A DNA stretch of 64,000 nt, taken from Lachnospiraceae bacterium (GTDB taxonomy: Bacteria > Bacillota > Clostridia > Lachnospirales > Lachnospiraceae). Positions 32,811 to 42,453 of this stretch are shown here, piece after piece. A model generated the notes under the pieces. The model had not been told where the DNA came from and made no database searches. It saw nothing but the letters and a program-made list of their open reading frames with translations. The stretch spans positions 36,177 to 100,176 of the forward strand of contig JAILGF010000153.1 in assembly GCA_024696945.1 (NCBI GenBank), read 5' to 3'. The number at the start of each line of letters is the position of its first letter. The first letter of the stretch is position 1. Both the position numbers and the translations under genes were made by a program.

Positions 32811-33749
32811 ATGGATAACAAAAAAGATATCATATGCATAGGGATGGCTCTGGTGGATTCGATAATAAAGGGCTTTGATCCGGAACCGATATCGGCTTCG
32901 GGCTACAGAGCCGCATCCGGTTCACTGAACGTGGGAGGAGAAGCAGTTAACGAAGCGGTGGCAGCAGCCAAGCTGGGAATGGATACAGGAATACTGTGCA
33001 CATTAGGAGAAGACGACGCAGGGGACATGGTGGTCGGAATGCTTGATCGGAGCGGAGTTGATACGTCTCACGTTATACGTTCAAAGGAACACCCGACACC
33101 TGTAACAACCATGTTTGTAAATGATGACGGGACCAGAAAATCAATAACAAACGGCTCCCATAGGTACAATTTCCATCCGGAACAGTATGCTTCAGTATTC
33201 ACATCGGCAAAGGCAATAATCCTGGGTTCGTTATTCAGGGCTCCTTTTGATGACCCGGATATCATTTATTCAGTACTCAAAAATTCCAAAGATGCCGGTG
33301 TAACTATATTCGCCGATACTAAACTTCCGAATTTTAAGTTCCTGAAACTTGAGGATATAAAGAAGGCATTGCCACTGATAGATTTTATTACCCCTAACGA
33401 AGATGAGGCTAAGTATTTTACCGGAAAAAACGAACCGTCGGAGATGGCTGATGTCTTCCTTTTATACGGAATTAAAAACGTAGTAATAAAACTTGGCGGA
33501 AAGGGATGTTATTTTAACAATACAGAAATTGAATTAAGTCTGCCTGCATTAAATATAGACGCAGTCGATGCAACCGGAGCGGGAGACTGTTTTGTGGCCG
33601 GATTGGCGTCTGAACTTATCAGAGGTGCAAGTATAAAAGATGCTTTGAAATTTGCAAATGCATGCGGTGCAATCTGCACTACCGCAGTCGGAGCAGGCAC
33701 TGCTCTTAAAGACAGGCAGCAGGTTATAGAATTGTCAACAAGAGAATAA
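32811..33749 (+). CDS. PfkB-family carbohydrate kinase
   Basis: 312 residues from ATG 32811. Ribokinase fold: IICIGMALVDSII at the N-terminus, SLNVGGEAVNEAVAAAKLG (sugar-binding GG), ITPNEDEAKYFTG, VVIKLGGKGCYF, and the catalytic DATGAGDCFVAGLA. Phosphorylates a sugar or nucleoside with ATP; ribokinase, fructokinase or similar cannot be told apart here. No sugar transporter or isomerase gene is adjacent, so context gives no substrate. Confidence 0.9.
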   Translation: MDNKKDIICIGMALVDSIIKGFDPEPISASGYRAASGSLNVGGEAVNEAVAAAKLGMDTGILCTLGEDDAGDMVVGMLDRSGVDTSHVIRSKEHPTPVTTMFVNDDGTRKSITNGSHRYNFHPEQYASVFTSAKAIILGSLFRAPFDDPDIIYSVLKNSKDAGVTIFADTKLPNFKFLKLEDIKKALPLIDFITPNEDEAKYFTGKNEPSEMADVFLLYGIKNVVIKLGGKGCYFNNTEIELSLPALNIDAVDATGAGDCFVAGLASELIRGASIKDALKFANACGAICTTAVGAGTALKDRQQVIELSTRE

Positions 33750-33775
33750 AAGCAATTTATTAGAACAAAAAATAC

Positions 33776-33804
33776 TTGACAAAGAAATCAGAAAAGTGTA
33801 GTAT
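33776..33804 (+). promoter_or_regulatory. pheST promoter
   Basis: TTGACA (33776-33781), 17-bp spacer, TAGTAT (33799-33804), directly before the T-box leader. Confidence 0.8.
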
Positions 33805-33811
33805 TACTGCA

Positions 33812-34147
33812 TATTCATTTTTGACGTTGAAGATGTGTAAGTAGTTTTATGGGAAGATCCTTAAAAGAGAGCCGGGTAAGGTGAAAGCCGGCAGGGTTCC
33901 ATACAATGAATTTCAGCATCGGAGTTTCTGACGAAAGATTTTTCAATCAGAAGGACGATTATTGGGTTGAATTTTAAAATCATATAAGCAGATGTGAGCT
34001 GCGCATTAAGCAGCATAAAGAGCGATTTGAATGATTAAGATTTGCATATAGTCATAACAGATCTTTAAAATCGAACTTGGGTGGTACCGCGGGTGTATAA
34101 GTATATTCTCGTCCCATGATGTAATTGATTACATCGTGGGACTTTTT
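33812..34147 (+). promoter_or_regulatory. Phenylalanine T-box riboswitch
   Basis: Leader of about 340 nt before pheS. Stem I material (AGAGAGCC and GGTGAAAGCCGGC) is followed by the probable specifier TTC (Phe) at 33912-33914 in GAATTTCAGC. The T-box GGTGGTACCGCGG is at 34080-34092. The terminator stem GTCCCATGATGTAAT (34111-34125) / ATTACATCGTGGGAC (34128-34142) is followed by TTTTT. Uncharged tRNA-Phe is expected to stabilise the antiterminator and switch on pheST. Confidence 0.95.
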
Positions 34148-34234
34148 ATATGTGATGAGAATGACGAAAATGATCGTAATACTGAAAAATCAGATGGTAA
34201 ACAACTAAGAAAAAAATAGGAGGTTAATATAAGT

Positions 34235-35278
34235 ATGCAGGATTTAAACGAATTAAGAACAAGCATCAGCGCGATCAAGGATGAAATCGTAAACGGCGTT
34301 AAGGAATTGGCTAATTCCAAGGCACTTTACGAGTTCAAAAAGACCTTCCTTGATTCAAAGGCCGGTAAGATCAATGCCCTCATGAAAGAGATGAAGAACA
34401 TCCCTAATGAGATGAAGGCTGAGTTCGGTAAAAACGTAAATGAGCTCAAGACCTGGGCAGGAGAGAAGTTTGATGAGCTTGATGCAGAAATGAAGCAGGC
34501 TGAGTCCAAGCAGCGTTACGAGAATGAGAAGATCGACATCACAATGCCTTCGGTAAAGTGCAAATGCGGTAAGCTCCATCCCGTAACTCAGGTAAGGAAC
34601 CAGCTTATAGATATATTTGGAACCATGGGCTTCGAAGTATATGACAACTTCGAAATTGAAAATGAATACTACAATCTGACAGCACTTAACATTCCTCAGG
34701 ATCATCCGGCTCGTGATATGCAGGATACTTTCTACTTATCACCCGATTACCTGCTGATCTCACAGACCAGTGCTGCACAGATCCATGTTATGGAGAACAA
34801 GAAGCCTCCGCTTAAAATACTTTCACCCGGCAAGGTTTTCCGTTCGGATGATGATGCAACACATTCACCCATGTTCACACAGATGGAAGGCCTCGTTGTT
34901 GACAAGGGCATTACACTCTGTGACCTCAAGGGAATGCTTGACGTGCTTGTAAAGAAGATATTCGGTGAAGGTACCACCACAAGACTTCGTCCTTCATATT
35001 TCCCGTTCACCGAGCCCTCGGTAGAAGTAGATGTAAGCTGTTTCGAATGCGGCGGCAAGGGCTGCAGGCTCTGCAAGGGTACAGGCTGGATAGAGGTACT
35101 CGGCGCAGGTATCGTAAATAAGAAGGTGCTTGAAAACTGCGGCATAGACTCAGAAGAATACAGCGGACTTGCATTTGGTGTAGGTATCGAGAGACTTGCA
35201 ATGCTTAAGTACGGTATCAACAACATCAAGTTACTTTACGAGTCGGATTTACGCGTATTAGAGCAGCTTGACGACTGA
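34235..35278 (+). CDS. pheS: Phenylalanyl-tRNA synthetase alpha subunit
   Basis: 347 residues. N-terminal coiled-coil (about 1-90) that binds tRNA, then the class II catalytic core with [18 protein letters not shown] (motif 2) and [15 protein letters not shown] (motif 3). The [22 protein letters not shown] segment is usual for bacterial PheS. Forms an alpha2-beta2 enzyme with PheT, charging tRNA-Phe. AGGAGG is upstream at a slightly long distance. Controlled by the T-box in front. Confidence 0.97.
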   Translation: MQDLNELRTSISAIKDEIVNGVKELANSKALYEFKKTFLDSKAGKINALMKEMKNIPNEMKAEFGKNVNELKTWAGEKFDELDAEMKQAESKQRYENEKIDITMPSVKCKCGKLHPVTQVRNQLIDIFGTMGFEVYDNFEIENEYYNLTALNIPQDHPARDMQDTFYLSPDYLLISQTSAAQIHVMENKKPPLKILSPGKVFRSDDDATHSPMFTQMEGLVVDKGITLCDLKGMLDVLVKKIFGEGTTTRLRPSYFPFTEPSVEVDVSCFECGGKGCRLCKGTGWIEVLGAGIVNKKVLENCGIDSEEYSGLAFGVGIERLAMLKYGINNIKLLYESDLRVLEQLDD

Positions 35279-35296
35279 TAGGGAGGAGGAAAAAAC

Positions 35297-37717
35297 ATGT
35301 TAGTACCCATTAGCTGGTTAAAAGACTATGTAGATATAGATGTGACCATGGACGAACTCGAGAAAAAGATGTTCGACTGCGGTTTCGAAGTTGAAGAGAA
35401 ATACGAGGTAGGTAAGGATATCTCTAAAGTAGTTGTAGGCGAAGTAGTTGAATGCGAGCCCATACCCGAGACCCACCTTCACGTATGTAAAGTAAATGTT
35501 GGCACAGGTGAAAATCTTCAGATCTGCTGCGGTGCAGATAATGTATGCACCGGCAAAAAATTCCCTGTAGCACTCGAAGGTGCTTTAGTGTATGCGACAG
35601 CCAAGGATCATGTGACCATCGAAGGCGTTATGACCATAAAGAAGGGCAAGCTCCGCGGATATGAGTCATTCGGTATGCTCTGTTCAGGCACCGAACTCGG
35701 CGTAACAGAGGATATGTATCCCGGCGCAGGCTATAACGGACTTCTGGTACTTCCTGATGATGCTGCACCCGGTGCAGATGTAAAGCCCATCTTAGGACTT
35801 GATGACTATATTTTCGACGTATCTATCACAGCAAACCGTCCCGACTGCCAGAGCATCTTCGGCTTAGCAAGAGAAGTAGCTGCAGTGCTTGAAAAGCCCA
35901 TAAAGGAGCCCGATGTTACATACACCGAGAACGGAACTCCAAAGGAAGGCTTCAAGGTAACCGTAGAAGCTCCCGATCTGTGCCCCCGTTATATCGGACA
36001 TTATGTATCCGACGTAAAGATAGGCGAATCACCCGCATGGATGAAGAGACGACTTGCACTTGTAGGACTTAAAGCCATTTCCAATATCGTAGATATCACT
36101 AACTATGTATTAAAAGAAATCGGTCAGCCCATGCACGCATTCGACGAGAATTATCTCGAGGGAAATGCCATCAATGTCAGACGCGCAAAAGACGGAGAGA
36201 AGATCCAGACTCTCGACGAGAAAGAATTCGCGCTTAACAGCTCGAACCTTGTAATCTGTGACGGTGTAAAGCCCGTAGCACTTGCAGGTATAATGGGCGG
36301 TCTCAATTCCGAGATTAGGGACACCACAAGCGGTGTAGTTTTTGAGTCAGCAAAATTCGCTCGTGACAATATCAGAAAGAGCTCAAGAGCACTTGGTCAG
36401 AGTTCGGATTCAAGCGCACGTTTTTCTAAGGGCGTTGATGAATATTCCACAGTACTTGCAATGAAGAGAGCACTCCACTTGGTAGAGGAGCTCGGATGCG
36501 GAAAAGTATCTTCTACACATGTAGAAATAACCTCGGGGAATTCCATCGAACCCACCGAGATGAAGGCTAAGATCAGCAAGGTAAGTAAGGTGCTGGGTAT
36601 CGATGTACCCGCAGCCGATATCGAAAGAATTCTTAAGAACCTCAACTTCTCACCCGTTATAAACGGTGACGACCTGACAATTCAAGTACCCGCATACCGT
36701 GAGGATATGGAGTCCTATCCCGATATAGCGGAGGAAGTTATCAGAATGTACGGTTACGACCATGTAATACCTACATTCCTTGAGACTGCAAAGGTTACTA
36801 CCGGCGGTATGAATAAGAACCAGAAGGCAGAGCTTAAGTTAAAGAAGGCATTATGTGCTACAGGTGCATCAGAAGGAATCCATTACTCATTCTTTTCACC
36901 TGCTGACCTCGACCTTTTAGGATATGCAGCAGATGCACCTGAGAGAAACGTTATAAAGATTCTTAATCCTATAAACGAAGACCTTTCGATCATGAGAACC
37001 ACCCTTGCCGCTCAGATGATCCGTGCCATGGCACGTAATCAGAAGAAGGGAAGACTTGACGGCAGGATCTATGAAATAGGAAACCGTTTCTTCCCTAAGG
37101 CATTGCCCATCACCGAGTATCCTTATGAAAAGAAAACTCTTTGTGTAGGTGTATTCGGCAAGGAAGAGAGCTTCTTCACATTAAAGGGAATTGCTGAAAC
37201 CGTAGCTGAGACCTTCTGCCTCACCTTCAAATTCAAGGAGGGTCAGAAGCCTTACCTTCATCCTTACCAGACAGCATTCATTTATTTAGGTGAAGAAGAA
37301 ATAGGATACTTAGGAAAGGTAACCTACGAGATCATGGACGAGCTCGATGCCAGAGAGTCCATGTACGTTATGGAGATCGATCTCGACAAGATCAGTGCAT
37401 ATTATGGCACAGTTCCGAAGTTCACTCCTATACCTAAGTTCGCAGATGAACTGAGAGACCTCGCACTTGTTATGGATAAAAAGGTTCCTTGCGGTGACGT
37501 AGAGGATGCCATCAAGGAAGCCTGCAAGTATGTAAAGGAAGTAAAACTTTTCGATGTATATGAAGGCAAGCAGATAGGCGAAGACAAGAAGTCAATGGCA
37601 TTCACGGTAAGATTCGTTCCCGAAGAGGAAGAATTCACCGGTGAAGCTATCGACGGATATGTAAAGAAGATCTTAAAGAACCTAAAGAATAAACTTGAAG
37701 TAGAGCTTAGAAGCTAA
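35297..37717 (+). CDS. pheT: Phenylalanyl-tRNA synthetase beta subunit
   Basis: 806 residues, the normal length. Order: N-terminal segment, OB-fold tRNA-binding domain (about 40-155, with THLHVCKVNVG and GAKLRGYESFGMLCS-like text), B3/B4 editing domain with KAISNIVDITNYVLKEIGQPMHAFD, B5 domain, catalytic-like core with a YSFFSP segment, and C-terminal ferredoxin-like anticodon-binding domain (FPPKFADELRDLAL-type). Starts 18 bp after pheS with GGAGGAGG; same operon. Confidence 0.97.
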   Translation: MLVPISWLKDYVDIDVTMDELEKKMFDCGFEVEEKYEVGKDISKVVVGEVVECEPIPETHLHVCKVNVGTGENLQICCGADNVCTGKKFPVALEGALVYATAKDHVTIEGVMTIKKGKLRGYESFGMLCSGTELGVTEDMYPGAGYNGLLVLPDDAAPGADVKPILGLDDYIFDVSITANRPDCQSIFGLAREVAAVLEKPIKEPDVTYTENGTPKEGFKVTVEAPDLCPRYIGHYVSDVKIGESPAWMKRRLALVGLKAISNIVDITNYVLKEIGQPMHAFDENYLEGNAINVRRAKDGEKIQTLDEKEFALNSSNLVICDGVKPVALAGIMGGLNSEIRDTTSGVVFESAKFARDNIRKSSRALGQSSDSSARFSKGVDEYSTVLAMKRALHLVEELGCGKVSSTHVEITSGNSIEPTEMKAKISKVSKVLGIDVPAADIERILKNLNFSPVINGDDLTIQVPAYREDMESYPDIAEEVIRMYGYDHVIPTFLETAKVTTGGMNKNQKAELKLKKALCATGASEGIHYSFFSPADLDLLGYAADAPERNVIKILNPINEDLSIMRTTLAAQMIRAMARNQKKGRLDGRIYEIGNRFFPKALPITEYPYEKKTLCVGVFGKEESFFTLKGIAETVAETFCLTFKFKEGQKPYLHPYQTAFIYLGEEEIGYLGKVTYEIMDELDARESMYVMEIDLDKISAYYGTVPKFTPIPKFADELRDLALVMDKKVPCGDVEDAIKEACKYVKEVKLFDVYEGKQIGEDKKSMAFTVRFVPEEEEFTGEAIDGYVKKILKNLKNKLEVELRS

Positions 37718-37774
37718 ACAAAGTGATTAAAAAATCAAACAAACTTAAAAACTATGTGACGTAAGTTCGCTCAG

Positions 37775-37809
37775 CCCACAATGGAAACAACCTTCCATTG
37801 TGGGTTTTT
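37775..37809 (+). terminator. pheST terminator
   Basis: CCCACAATGGAA (37775-37786) pairs with TTCCATTGTGGG (37793-37804), followed by TTTTT. Confidence 0.93.
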
Positions 37810-37815
37810 GCTTAT

Positions 37816-37848
37816 ATAAAAACGAGGTGAAAAAAATCCACCTCGTTT
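37816..37848 (-). terminator. Terminator of the minus-strand MATE gene
   Basis: AAACGAGGTG (37820-37829) pairs with CACCTCGTTT (37839-37848); on the minus strand the stem is followed by a short T-run. Confidence 0.8.
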
Positions 37849-37854
37849 GATTTG

Positions 37855-39606
37855 TTAAATTTCAAGTGACAGATTATTGAGTCCCAGCGAATTTACATAT
37901 TGTACGTTCTTTACCATTTTCAGCGTCATCCTGATACCGATGTGCTTGCCGGGATCTTCGGAACTGGTCTTGTTAAGATCCAGATATTTAACCGGATCGA
38001 AACCAATGCAGTTATCCCTGATACGGATTATCAAATTATTGTCATTCTTCTTTACAAGACGGATATCGATCCTGTTCTTGCCGGGATTTTCAAATCCGTA
38101 CTGCAGGATGTTGTTGCCCATTTCTTCAATACAAAGGGCAGTGTACATGCATTTTCTTCTGGTGAGCCCCTTCATTGCACAGAAAGTACTTGCAGCGGAG
38201 GATGCGGCTGTTACACCGTCCTTGTCAAATATTGCAAATTCCATGGTATCTTCCGGACTTGAACCAAAATCATAAGGCAGACATATAAAACTTTCCAATG
38301 ACCAGTAACGCTTTTCACTTAAGAACTTTACAACTATGCTTATGTAAATGAGAGAAAGCATTTCTCCGATGATGTAAAAGAACCATACGCCCTTGTCACC
38401 GAAAATATTTCCGAAAACCAGAACAACTATCGTCGGGAAAATGAAATTCTGTACTGCTGAGATGGATTCTGAAAATCTGATCCTTCCTATCGCCTGATAA
38501 TATTTCTTGAAAGCAGCGTTCAACGTGCTAGGTATTAGCGAAATTGCAAAGAGTCTTAATCCCCATATGGCCATGCCCTCAGCATCGGGATTGTCATTTA
38601 GGAAAAGCCTTACAAGAGGATTTGCAAAAATACCCAGAATGATCATGGTGATGCCGCCCAGGACAACGGAATAGAAGGTCTGCGCCTTAAAGATATCCCT
38701 TAAGGAATGACCATCCTCCTCCGTATGGTAAATACCCGTGAGCATTAGAGATACCTCGGAAACACCGTTTCCTACACAATATCCGAGATTTGCTATGGTT
38801 GAAACAATGGAGTAAGCAGCAACCGCAAGATTTCCGCCGGCCTTCATCATCACCTTGTTTACGGTGAAAACCAGAAGAACCAAGCTAATCTGGTTGATGA
38901 CCGTTGGAATTCCACCTATTGCGATTTCTCGTAAGGAATTAAGATTAAACAGGTTTTTCTTAAATTTATAAATGCATTTCTTACCCAGAAAATATGTAAT
39001 CCCGATTCCTACAGCTAGATAGTAGCTGACGGTGGAGGCAAGTCCCATTCCGAACATTTCCTGCTTGAATAAATAAACATTTAGAAGGTCGAAGGCAATG
39101 TCTGCGATAGTCATGCAAAGAACCGCAACCACCAGACGCATACGTTCACCGGCCATCTGCAGATACGGAACAAGCATCTGTGCTGCTATAAAAGCAGGGG
39201 CTCCGAAGATAAAGCCCTTAAGATAATCTTTGGTGAGTTTAAAAACATGAGTTCCGGGTTCTGCACCAAGCATTTCACACAAGGGATCGATGAACAGAAG
39301 AACGAGTGTAACACCAATCGCCGAAAATGCTACGGCAACTATTATCGAAACGGAAAAATACTTGTTAATGCTTTTTTCATCACCGTTTCCCATAGCCTTG
39401 CTGCAAACAACCTGGATTCCGGAGGAGAGCATGGATCCGAAGGCGGCAAAAATAAGGAGTACCGGATTGGCCAGACCATATGCCGCTACCGAATCAACTC
39501 CCAGAAAACGTCCGATCATAATGCTGTCGACCAAAAGACATAAAGTAACAGCCATTGATGAGACAATCTGGGAAACTATCATCTGTCTAAAAAGCTTCTT
39601 TATCAT
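37855..39606 (-). CDS. MATE-family transporter fused to a C-terminal HATPase (RsbW-like) domain
   Basis: 583 residues, about 130 longer than a normal MATE protein. Residues 1 to about 430 have twelve hydrophobic segments and the MATE start (KKLFRQMIVSQIVSSMAVTLCLLVDSIMIG, G-x-D-x-VAAYGLANP), so it is a cation-coupled exporter by family. Residues about 450-583 form a GHKL ATPase domain like anti-sigma kinases: N-box EEMGNNI (494-500), G1-like DNCIGFD (531-537), G2-like GKHIGI (553-558). The ATP lid is short and no His-kinase dimer domain is present. A transporter gated by, or sending, a phospho-signal is possible (inference). Promoter on the minus strand about 39734-39707. Confidence 0.88.
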   Translation of the reverse strand: MIKKLFRQMIVSQIVSSMAVTLCLLVDSIMIGRFLGVDSVAAYGLANPVLLIFAAFGSMLSSGIQVVCSKAMGNGDEKSINKYFSVSIIVAVAFSAIGVTLVLLFIDPLCEMLGAEPGTHVFKLTKDYLKGFIFGAPAFIAAQMLVPYLQMAGERMRLVVAVLCMTIADIAFDLLNVYLFKQEMFGMGLASTVSYYLAVGIGITYFLGKKCIYKFKKNLFNLNSLREIAIGGIPTVINQISLVLLVFTVNKVMMKAGGNLAVAAYSIVSTIANLGYCVGNGVSEVSLMLTGIYHTEEDGHSLRDIFKAQTFYSVVLGGITMIILGIFANPLVRLFLNDNPDAEGMAIWGLRLFAISLIPSTLNAAFKKYYQAIGRIRFSESISAVQNFIFPTIVVLVFGNIFGDKGVWFFYIIGEMLSLIYISIVVKFLSEKRYWSLESFICLPYDFGSSPEDTMEFAIFDKDGVTAASSAASTFCAMKGLTRRKCMYTALCIEEMGNNILQYGFENPGKNRIDIRLVKKNDNNLIIRIRDNCIGFDPVKYLDLNKTSSEDPGKHIGIRMTLKMVKNVQYVNSLGLNNLSLEI

Positions 39607-39920
39607 TTTACATCCTATATTTCAAATATCTATCACTTTTAATATAACAAAACTGAAGACGCGGAGCATCGTAAAAATAATTACTTGAATTTTAACTCTA
39701 AACTTTATTATAACATTTTTTGAATATTAGACAATAAATTTTTTCATGGCATAATGCTCAAAGATATTTGTAAAAAAGAATTAGTTGTAGTATAATTTTA
39801 TGGGGAATCCGCTCTTCTTGAAGTGTTTCTCAGTATAAATTCAAACAAAAATCCATGATATTACCGGCATTGATGCAGGCACGTTGTCGGTATAAAGCTA
39901 TGCCTGCCATAGGTGAAATT
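39607..39920. promoter_or_regulatory. Divergent control region between MATE-HATPase and alpha-galactosidase genes
   Basis: 314 bp without a gene. Minus promoter: TTGTCT (39734-39729), 16-bp spacer, TATAAT (39712-39707). Plus promoter: TTGTAA (39768-39773), 17-bp spacer, TATAAT (39791-39796). No clear operator palindrome seen. Confidence 0.6.
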
Positions 39921-42218
39921 ATGGGTATCACGTATTTTGAAAAATCAAAAACCTTTAAGCTTGACACATGTAATACCACATATATGATAAAGATTGTTGA
40001 CGATGAAGGTTTCATCCTCCATCTTTATTATGGACGAAGATTAAGCGATGAAAAAACAGATGACCTCTGCAGGATAGAAGAGCATCCCTTTGTGCCCTCA
40101 AAGAACAACAGGGACAGGGGGTCCTTCATGGACTGCGCTCCGTTTGAATATCCCGGACACGGACTCGGAGATTATAGGGACGATGCATTTTCAGTCCTTA
40201 ATCCCGAGGGATATTCGGCAACCTCCCTTAATTTCAGATCATACAGGATTTTGGAAGGAAAGCCTAAATTGCCCGGACTTCCCGCAACCTTCGAAAAACA
40301 GGCATCTGTATCTGTCATCAATGAAGATTTAAAAAAAGAACCGGCAGAAAAAGAAATAGCAGGAAATAAATCCACATGCTGCACTCTGGAGATAATAGGG
40401 GAGGACCCGGCAAACGGTCTGGAAATAACTCTTTCTTACAGTGTATTTGAAGATGTCGATGCAATTGCCCGAAGCGTAAGGATAAAGAATATCGGAAAAT
40501 ATGAGAATATAAAGCTTACAAAAGTCCTTTCAGCCTCATACGAATTCTATGGGGATGATTATGACATATTGTTTCTGCACGGTACGTGGGCACGTGAAAG
40601 AAATATAGACCGTGAGCATCTTGGTTACGGAAAGCATTATGTATCATCCTTTAGAGGTGAATCAAGCCATCAGGAGCATCCGTTCCTTGCACTCATGTCA
40701 AGGGACGCCAACGACACCAACGGTGACGTCTATGGCTTCAGTTTCGTTTACTCCGGAAACTTCATTGCTCAAGCAGAACGTTCACAATTCGACAGTGTCC
40801 GTGTTCTTATGGGAATTAATCCTGTTGATTTCTGCTGGAATCTTGGGAAAGGAGAGGAATTCTGTACACCTGAGGTGATCAGCGTATATTCATGGGAAGG
40901 AACCGGAAGGATGAGCAGGACCTTCCATGACCTGTACAGGAATCACCTTATCCGCAGTCCGTATAAGGACATGAAGCGTCCGATCCTTATTAATAACTGG
41001 GAAGCAACATATTTTAACTTCGATACCGATAAGCTGATAGCCATAGCAAAAGAGGCTTCTAAGTTAGGTATAGAATTACTTGTCATGGATGATGGCTGGT
41101 TCGGTCACCGCGACAACGACTCAAGCTCGCTCGGAGACTGGTATGTCAATGAGAAAAAACTTCCTGGAGGTCTGAAAAGGCTTGCCGATGAAGTAAACAA
41201 GACCGGAATGAAATTCGGTATCTGGATGGAGCCTGAAATGATAAGCCCCGATTCCGATCTTTATCGTGCTCATCCCGACTGGGCAATTCAGATACCCGGA
41301 AGAACGCCCGTTATGAGCAGGGAGCAGTATGTTCTTGACCTTACAAGAAAAGACGTCAGGGACTACACCTTCTCACAGATAGAAAAAATCTTAAAATCAG
41401 CAAATATAGAATATCTTAAGTGGGATATGAACAGGCAGCTTACAGATCTTGGCAGTGCATTGCTCGGAACAGAAGGGCAGGGCGAGCTTTATCACAGGTA
41501 TTGTTTGGGCGTTTACGAACTCCAGGAAAGACTCGTAACCGAATTCACCAACCTCCTTCTTGAAAACTGCTCCGGAGGAGGAGCGAGATTCGATCCCGGT
41601 ATGCTTTACTACAGCCCTCAGATATGGACCTCAGATGACATGGATCCGGTTGAAAGACTTAAGATACAGGAAGGAACAGCACTGATATACCCGCTTTCAA
41701 CAATGGGTGCCCATGTCTGCGACTGCCCCAATCATTCAACCGGAAGGACAACACCGTTTGAAACAAGAGGCTATGTTGCACTGGCCGGAACCTTCGGATA
41801 TGAACTCGATGTAACCCGCATACCCGAAGCCGACAGAAACATGATCCCAAAACAGATAAAAATGTACCATAAATTCAATGACTTAGTTAGAACCGGGGAT
41901 TACTACAGAGTCTCATCATATCGTGAAAACCATGAATGGGATTGTTGGGAGGTAGTATCAAAGGATAAATCTGAGGCACTGATAACCGTCGTAAACGTAA
42001 TAGGAAGAGTAAATCACAAATCACGACTCCTGAAACTAAAAGGCCTCGACCCGGACAAAGTATATTCAGTAAACTTCTACGATATGGAGAAAGAAGCAGA
42101 AGGTGAAAATTGTATGAAACTCCGCGGTGACGCCCTGATGTACGCCGGCATACAGCTCAAAGGCCTGGATCACGGCGATTTCAAGGCAAAACTCCTCAGC
42201 ATAAAAGCAACCTCATAA
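39921..42218 (+). CDS. Alpha-galactosidase, GH36
   Basis: 765 residues from ATG 39921, which has AGGTGA five bases upstream (an in-frame start at 39855 is unlikely). N-terminal beta-sandwich, then a (beta/alpha)8 barrel with LLVMDDGWFGHRD, KFGIWMEPEMISPDSDLY, the nucleophile Asp in YLKWDMNRQ, and the acid/base Asp in QIWTSDDMDP after ENCSGGGARFDPGM. Releases alpha-1,6-linked galactose from melibiose, raffinose and galactomannan side chains. No signal peptide, so it acts in the cytosol on imported sugars. No sugar transporter gene is in the window. Confidence 0.96.
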   Translation: MGITYFEKSKTFKLDTCNTTYMIKIVDDEGFILHLYYGRRLSDEKTDDLCRIEEHPFVPSKNNRDRGSFMDCAPFEYPGHGLGDYRDDAFSVLNPEGYSATSLNFRSYRILEGKPKLPGLPATFEKQASVSVINEDLKKEPAEKEIAGNKSTCCTLEIIGEDPANGLEITLSYSVFEDVDAIARSVRIKNIGKYENIKLTKVLSASYEFYGDDYDILFLHGTWARERNIDREHLGYGKHYVSSFRGESSHQEHPFLALMSRDANDTNGDVYGFSFVYSGNFIAQAERSQFDSVRVLMGINPVDFCWNLGKGEEFCTPEVISVYSWEGTGRMSRTFHDLYRNHLIRSPYKDMKRPILINNWEATYFNFDTDKLIAIAKEASKLGIELLVMDDGWFGHRDNDSSSLGDWYVNEKKLPGGLKRLADEVNKTGMKFGIWMEPEMISPDSDLYRAHPDWAIQIPGRTPVMSREQYVLDLTRKDVRDYTFSQIEKILKSANIEYLKWDMNRQLTDLGSALLGTEGQGELYHRYCLGVYELQERLVTEFTNLLLENCSGGGARFDPGMLYYSPQIWTSDDMDPVERLKIQEGTALIYPLSTMGAHVCDCPNHSTGRTTPFETRGYVALAGTFGYELDVTRIPEADRNMIPKQIKMYHKFNDLVRTGDYYRVSSYRENHEWDCWEVVSKDKSEALITVVNVIGRVNHKSRLLKLKGLDPDKVYSVNFYDMEKEAEGENCMKLRGDALMYAGIQLKGLDHGDFKAKLLSIKATS

Positions 42219-42398
42219 TACGTCATATAACATTATTGACAAGAATCAATAGATAATATATTATGATATTACAAATTGCGAGAATATGCCGATTATTTAA
42301 TTAAGAATTATGACTTTATTCGCAATAAAAAATGTATCAGAAGTTAGAGGACAATTCATCGGTGCTGCGGCGGGCACGTCATCGGTGAACCTCGGTTT

Positions 42399-42415
42399 CG
42401 CCTGTTTCTCAGGCG
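42399..42415 (+). other. Leader hairpin upstream of hexapeptide-repeat gene
   Basis: CGCCTG, loop TTTCT, CAGGCG. Located in the 5' region of the next gene, within a stretch that is open in frame from 42310 but lacks a ribosome site. Confidence 0.4.
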
Positions 42416-42453
42416 GACATGCACCATGCCTGCAACAAGGAAGAAAACAGAAA

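Noticed and set aside
39877..39920. N-terminal extension of the alpha-galactosidase from 39855
   Set aside because: The extra residues are unlike the family, and AGGTGA with ATG 39921 gives a proper start.
42310..42453. 48-residue extension of the hexapeptide-repeat protein
   Set aside because: No ribosome site at 42310; a good site precedes ATG 42454; the extension contains a leader hairpin and is not repeat-like.
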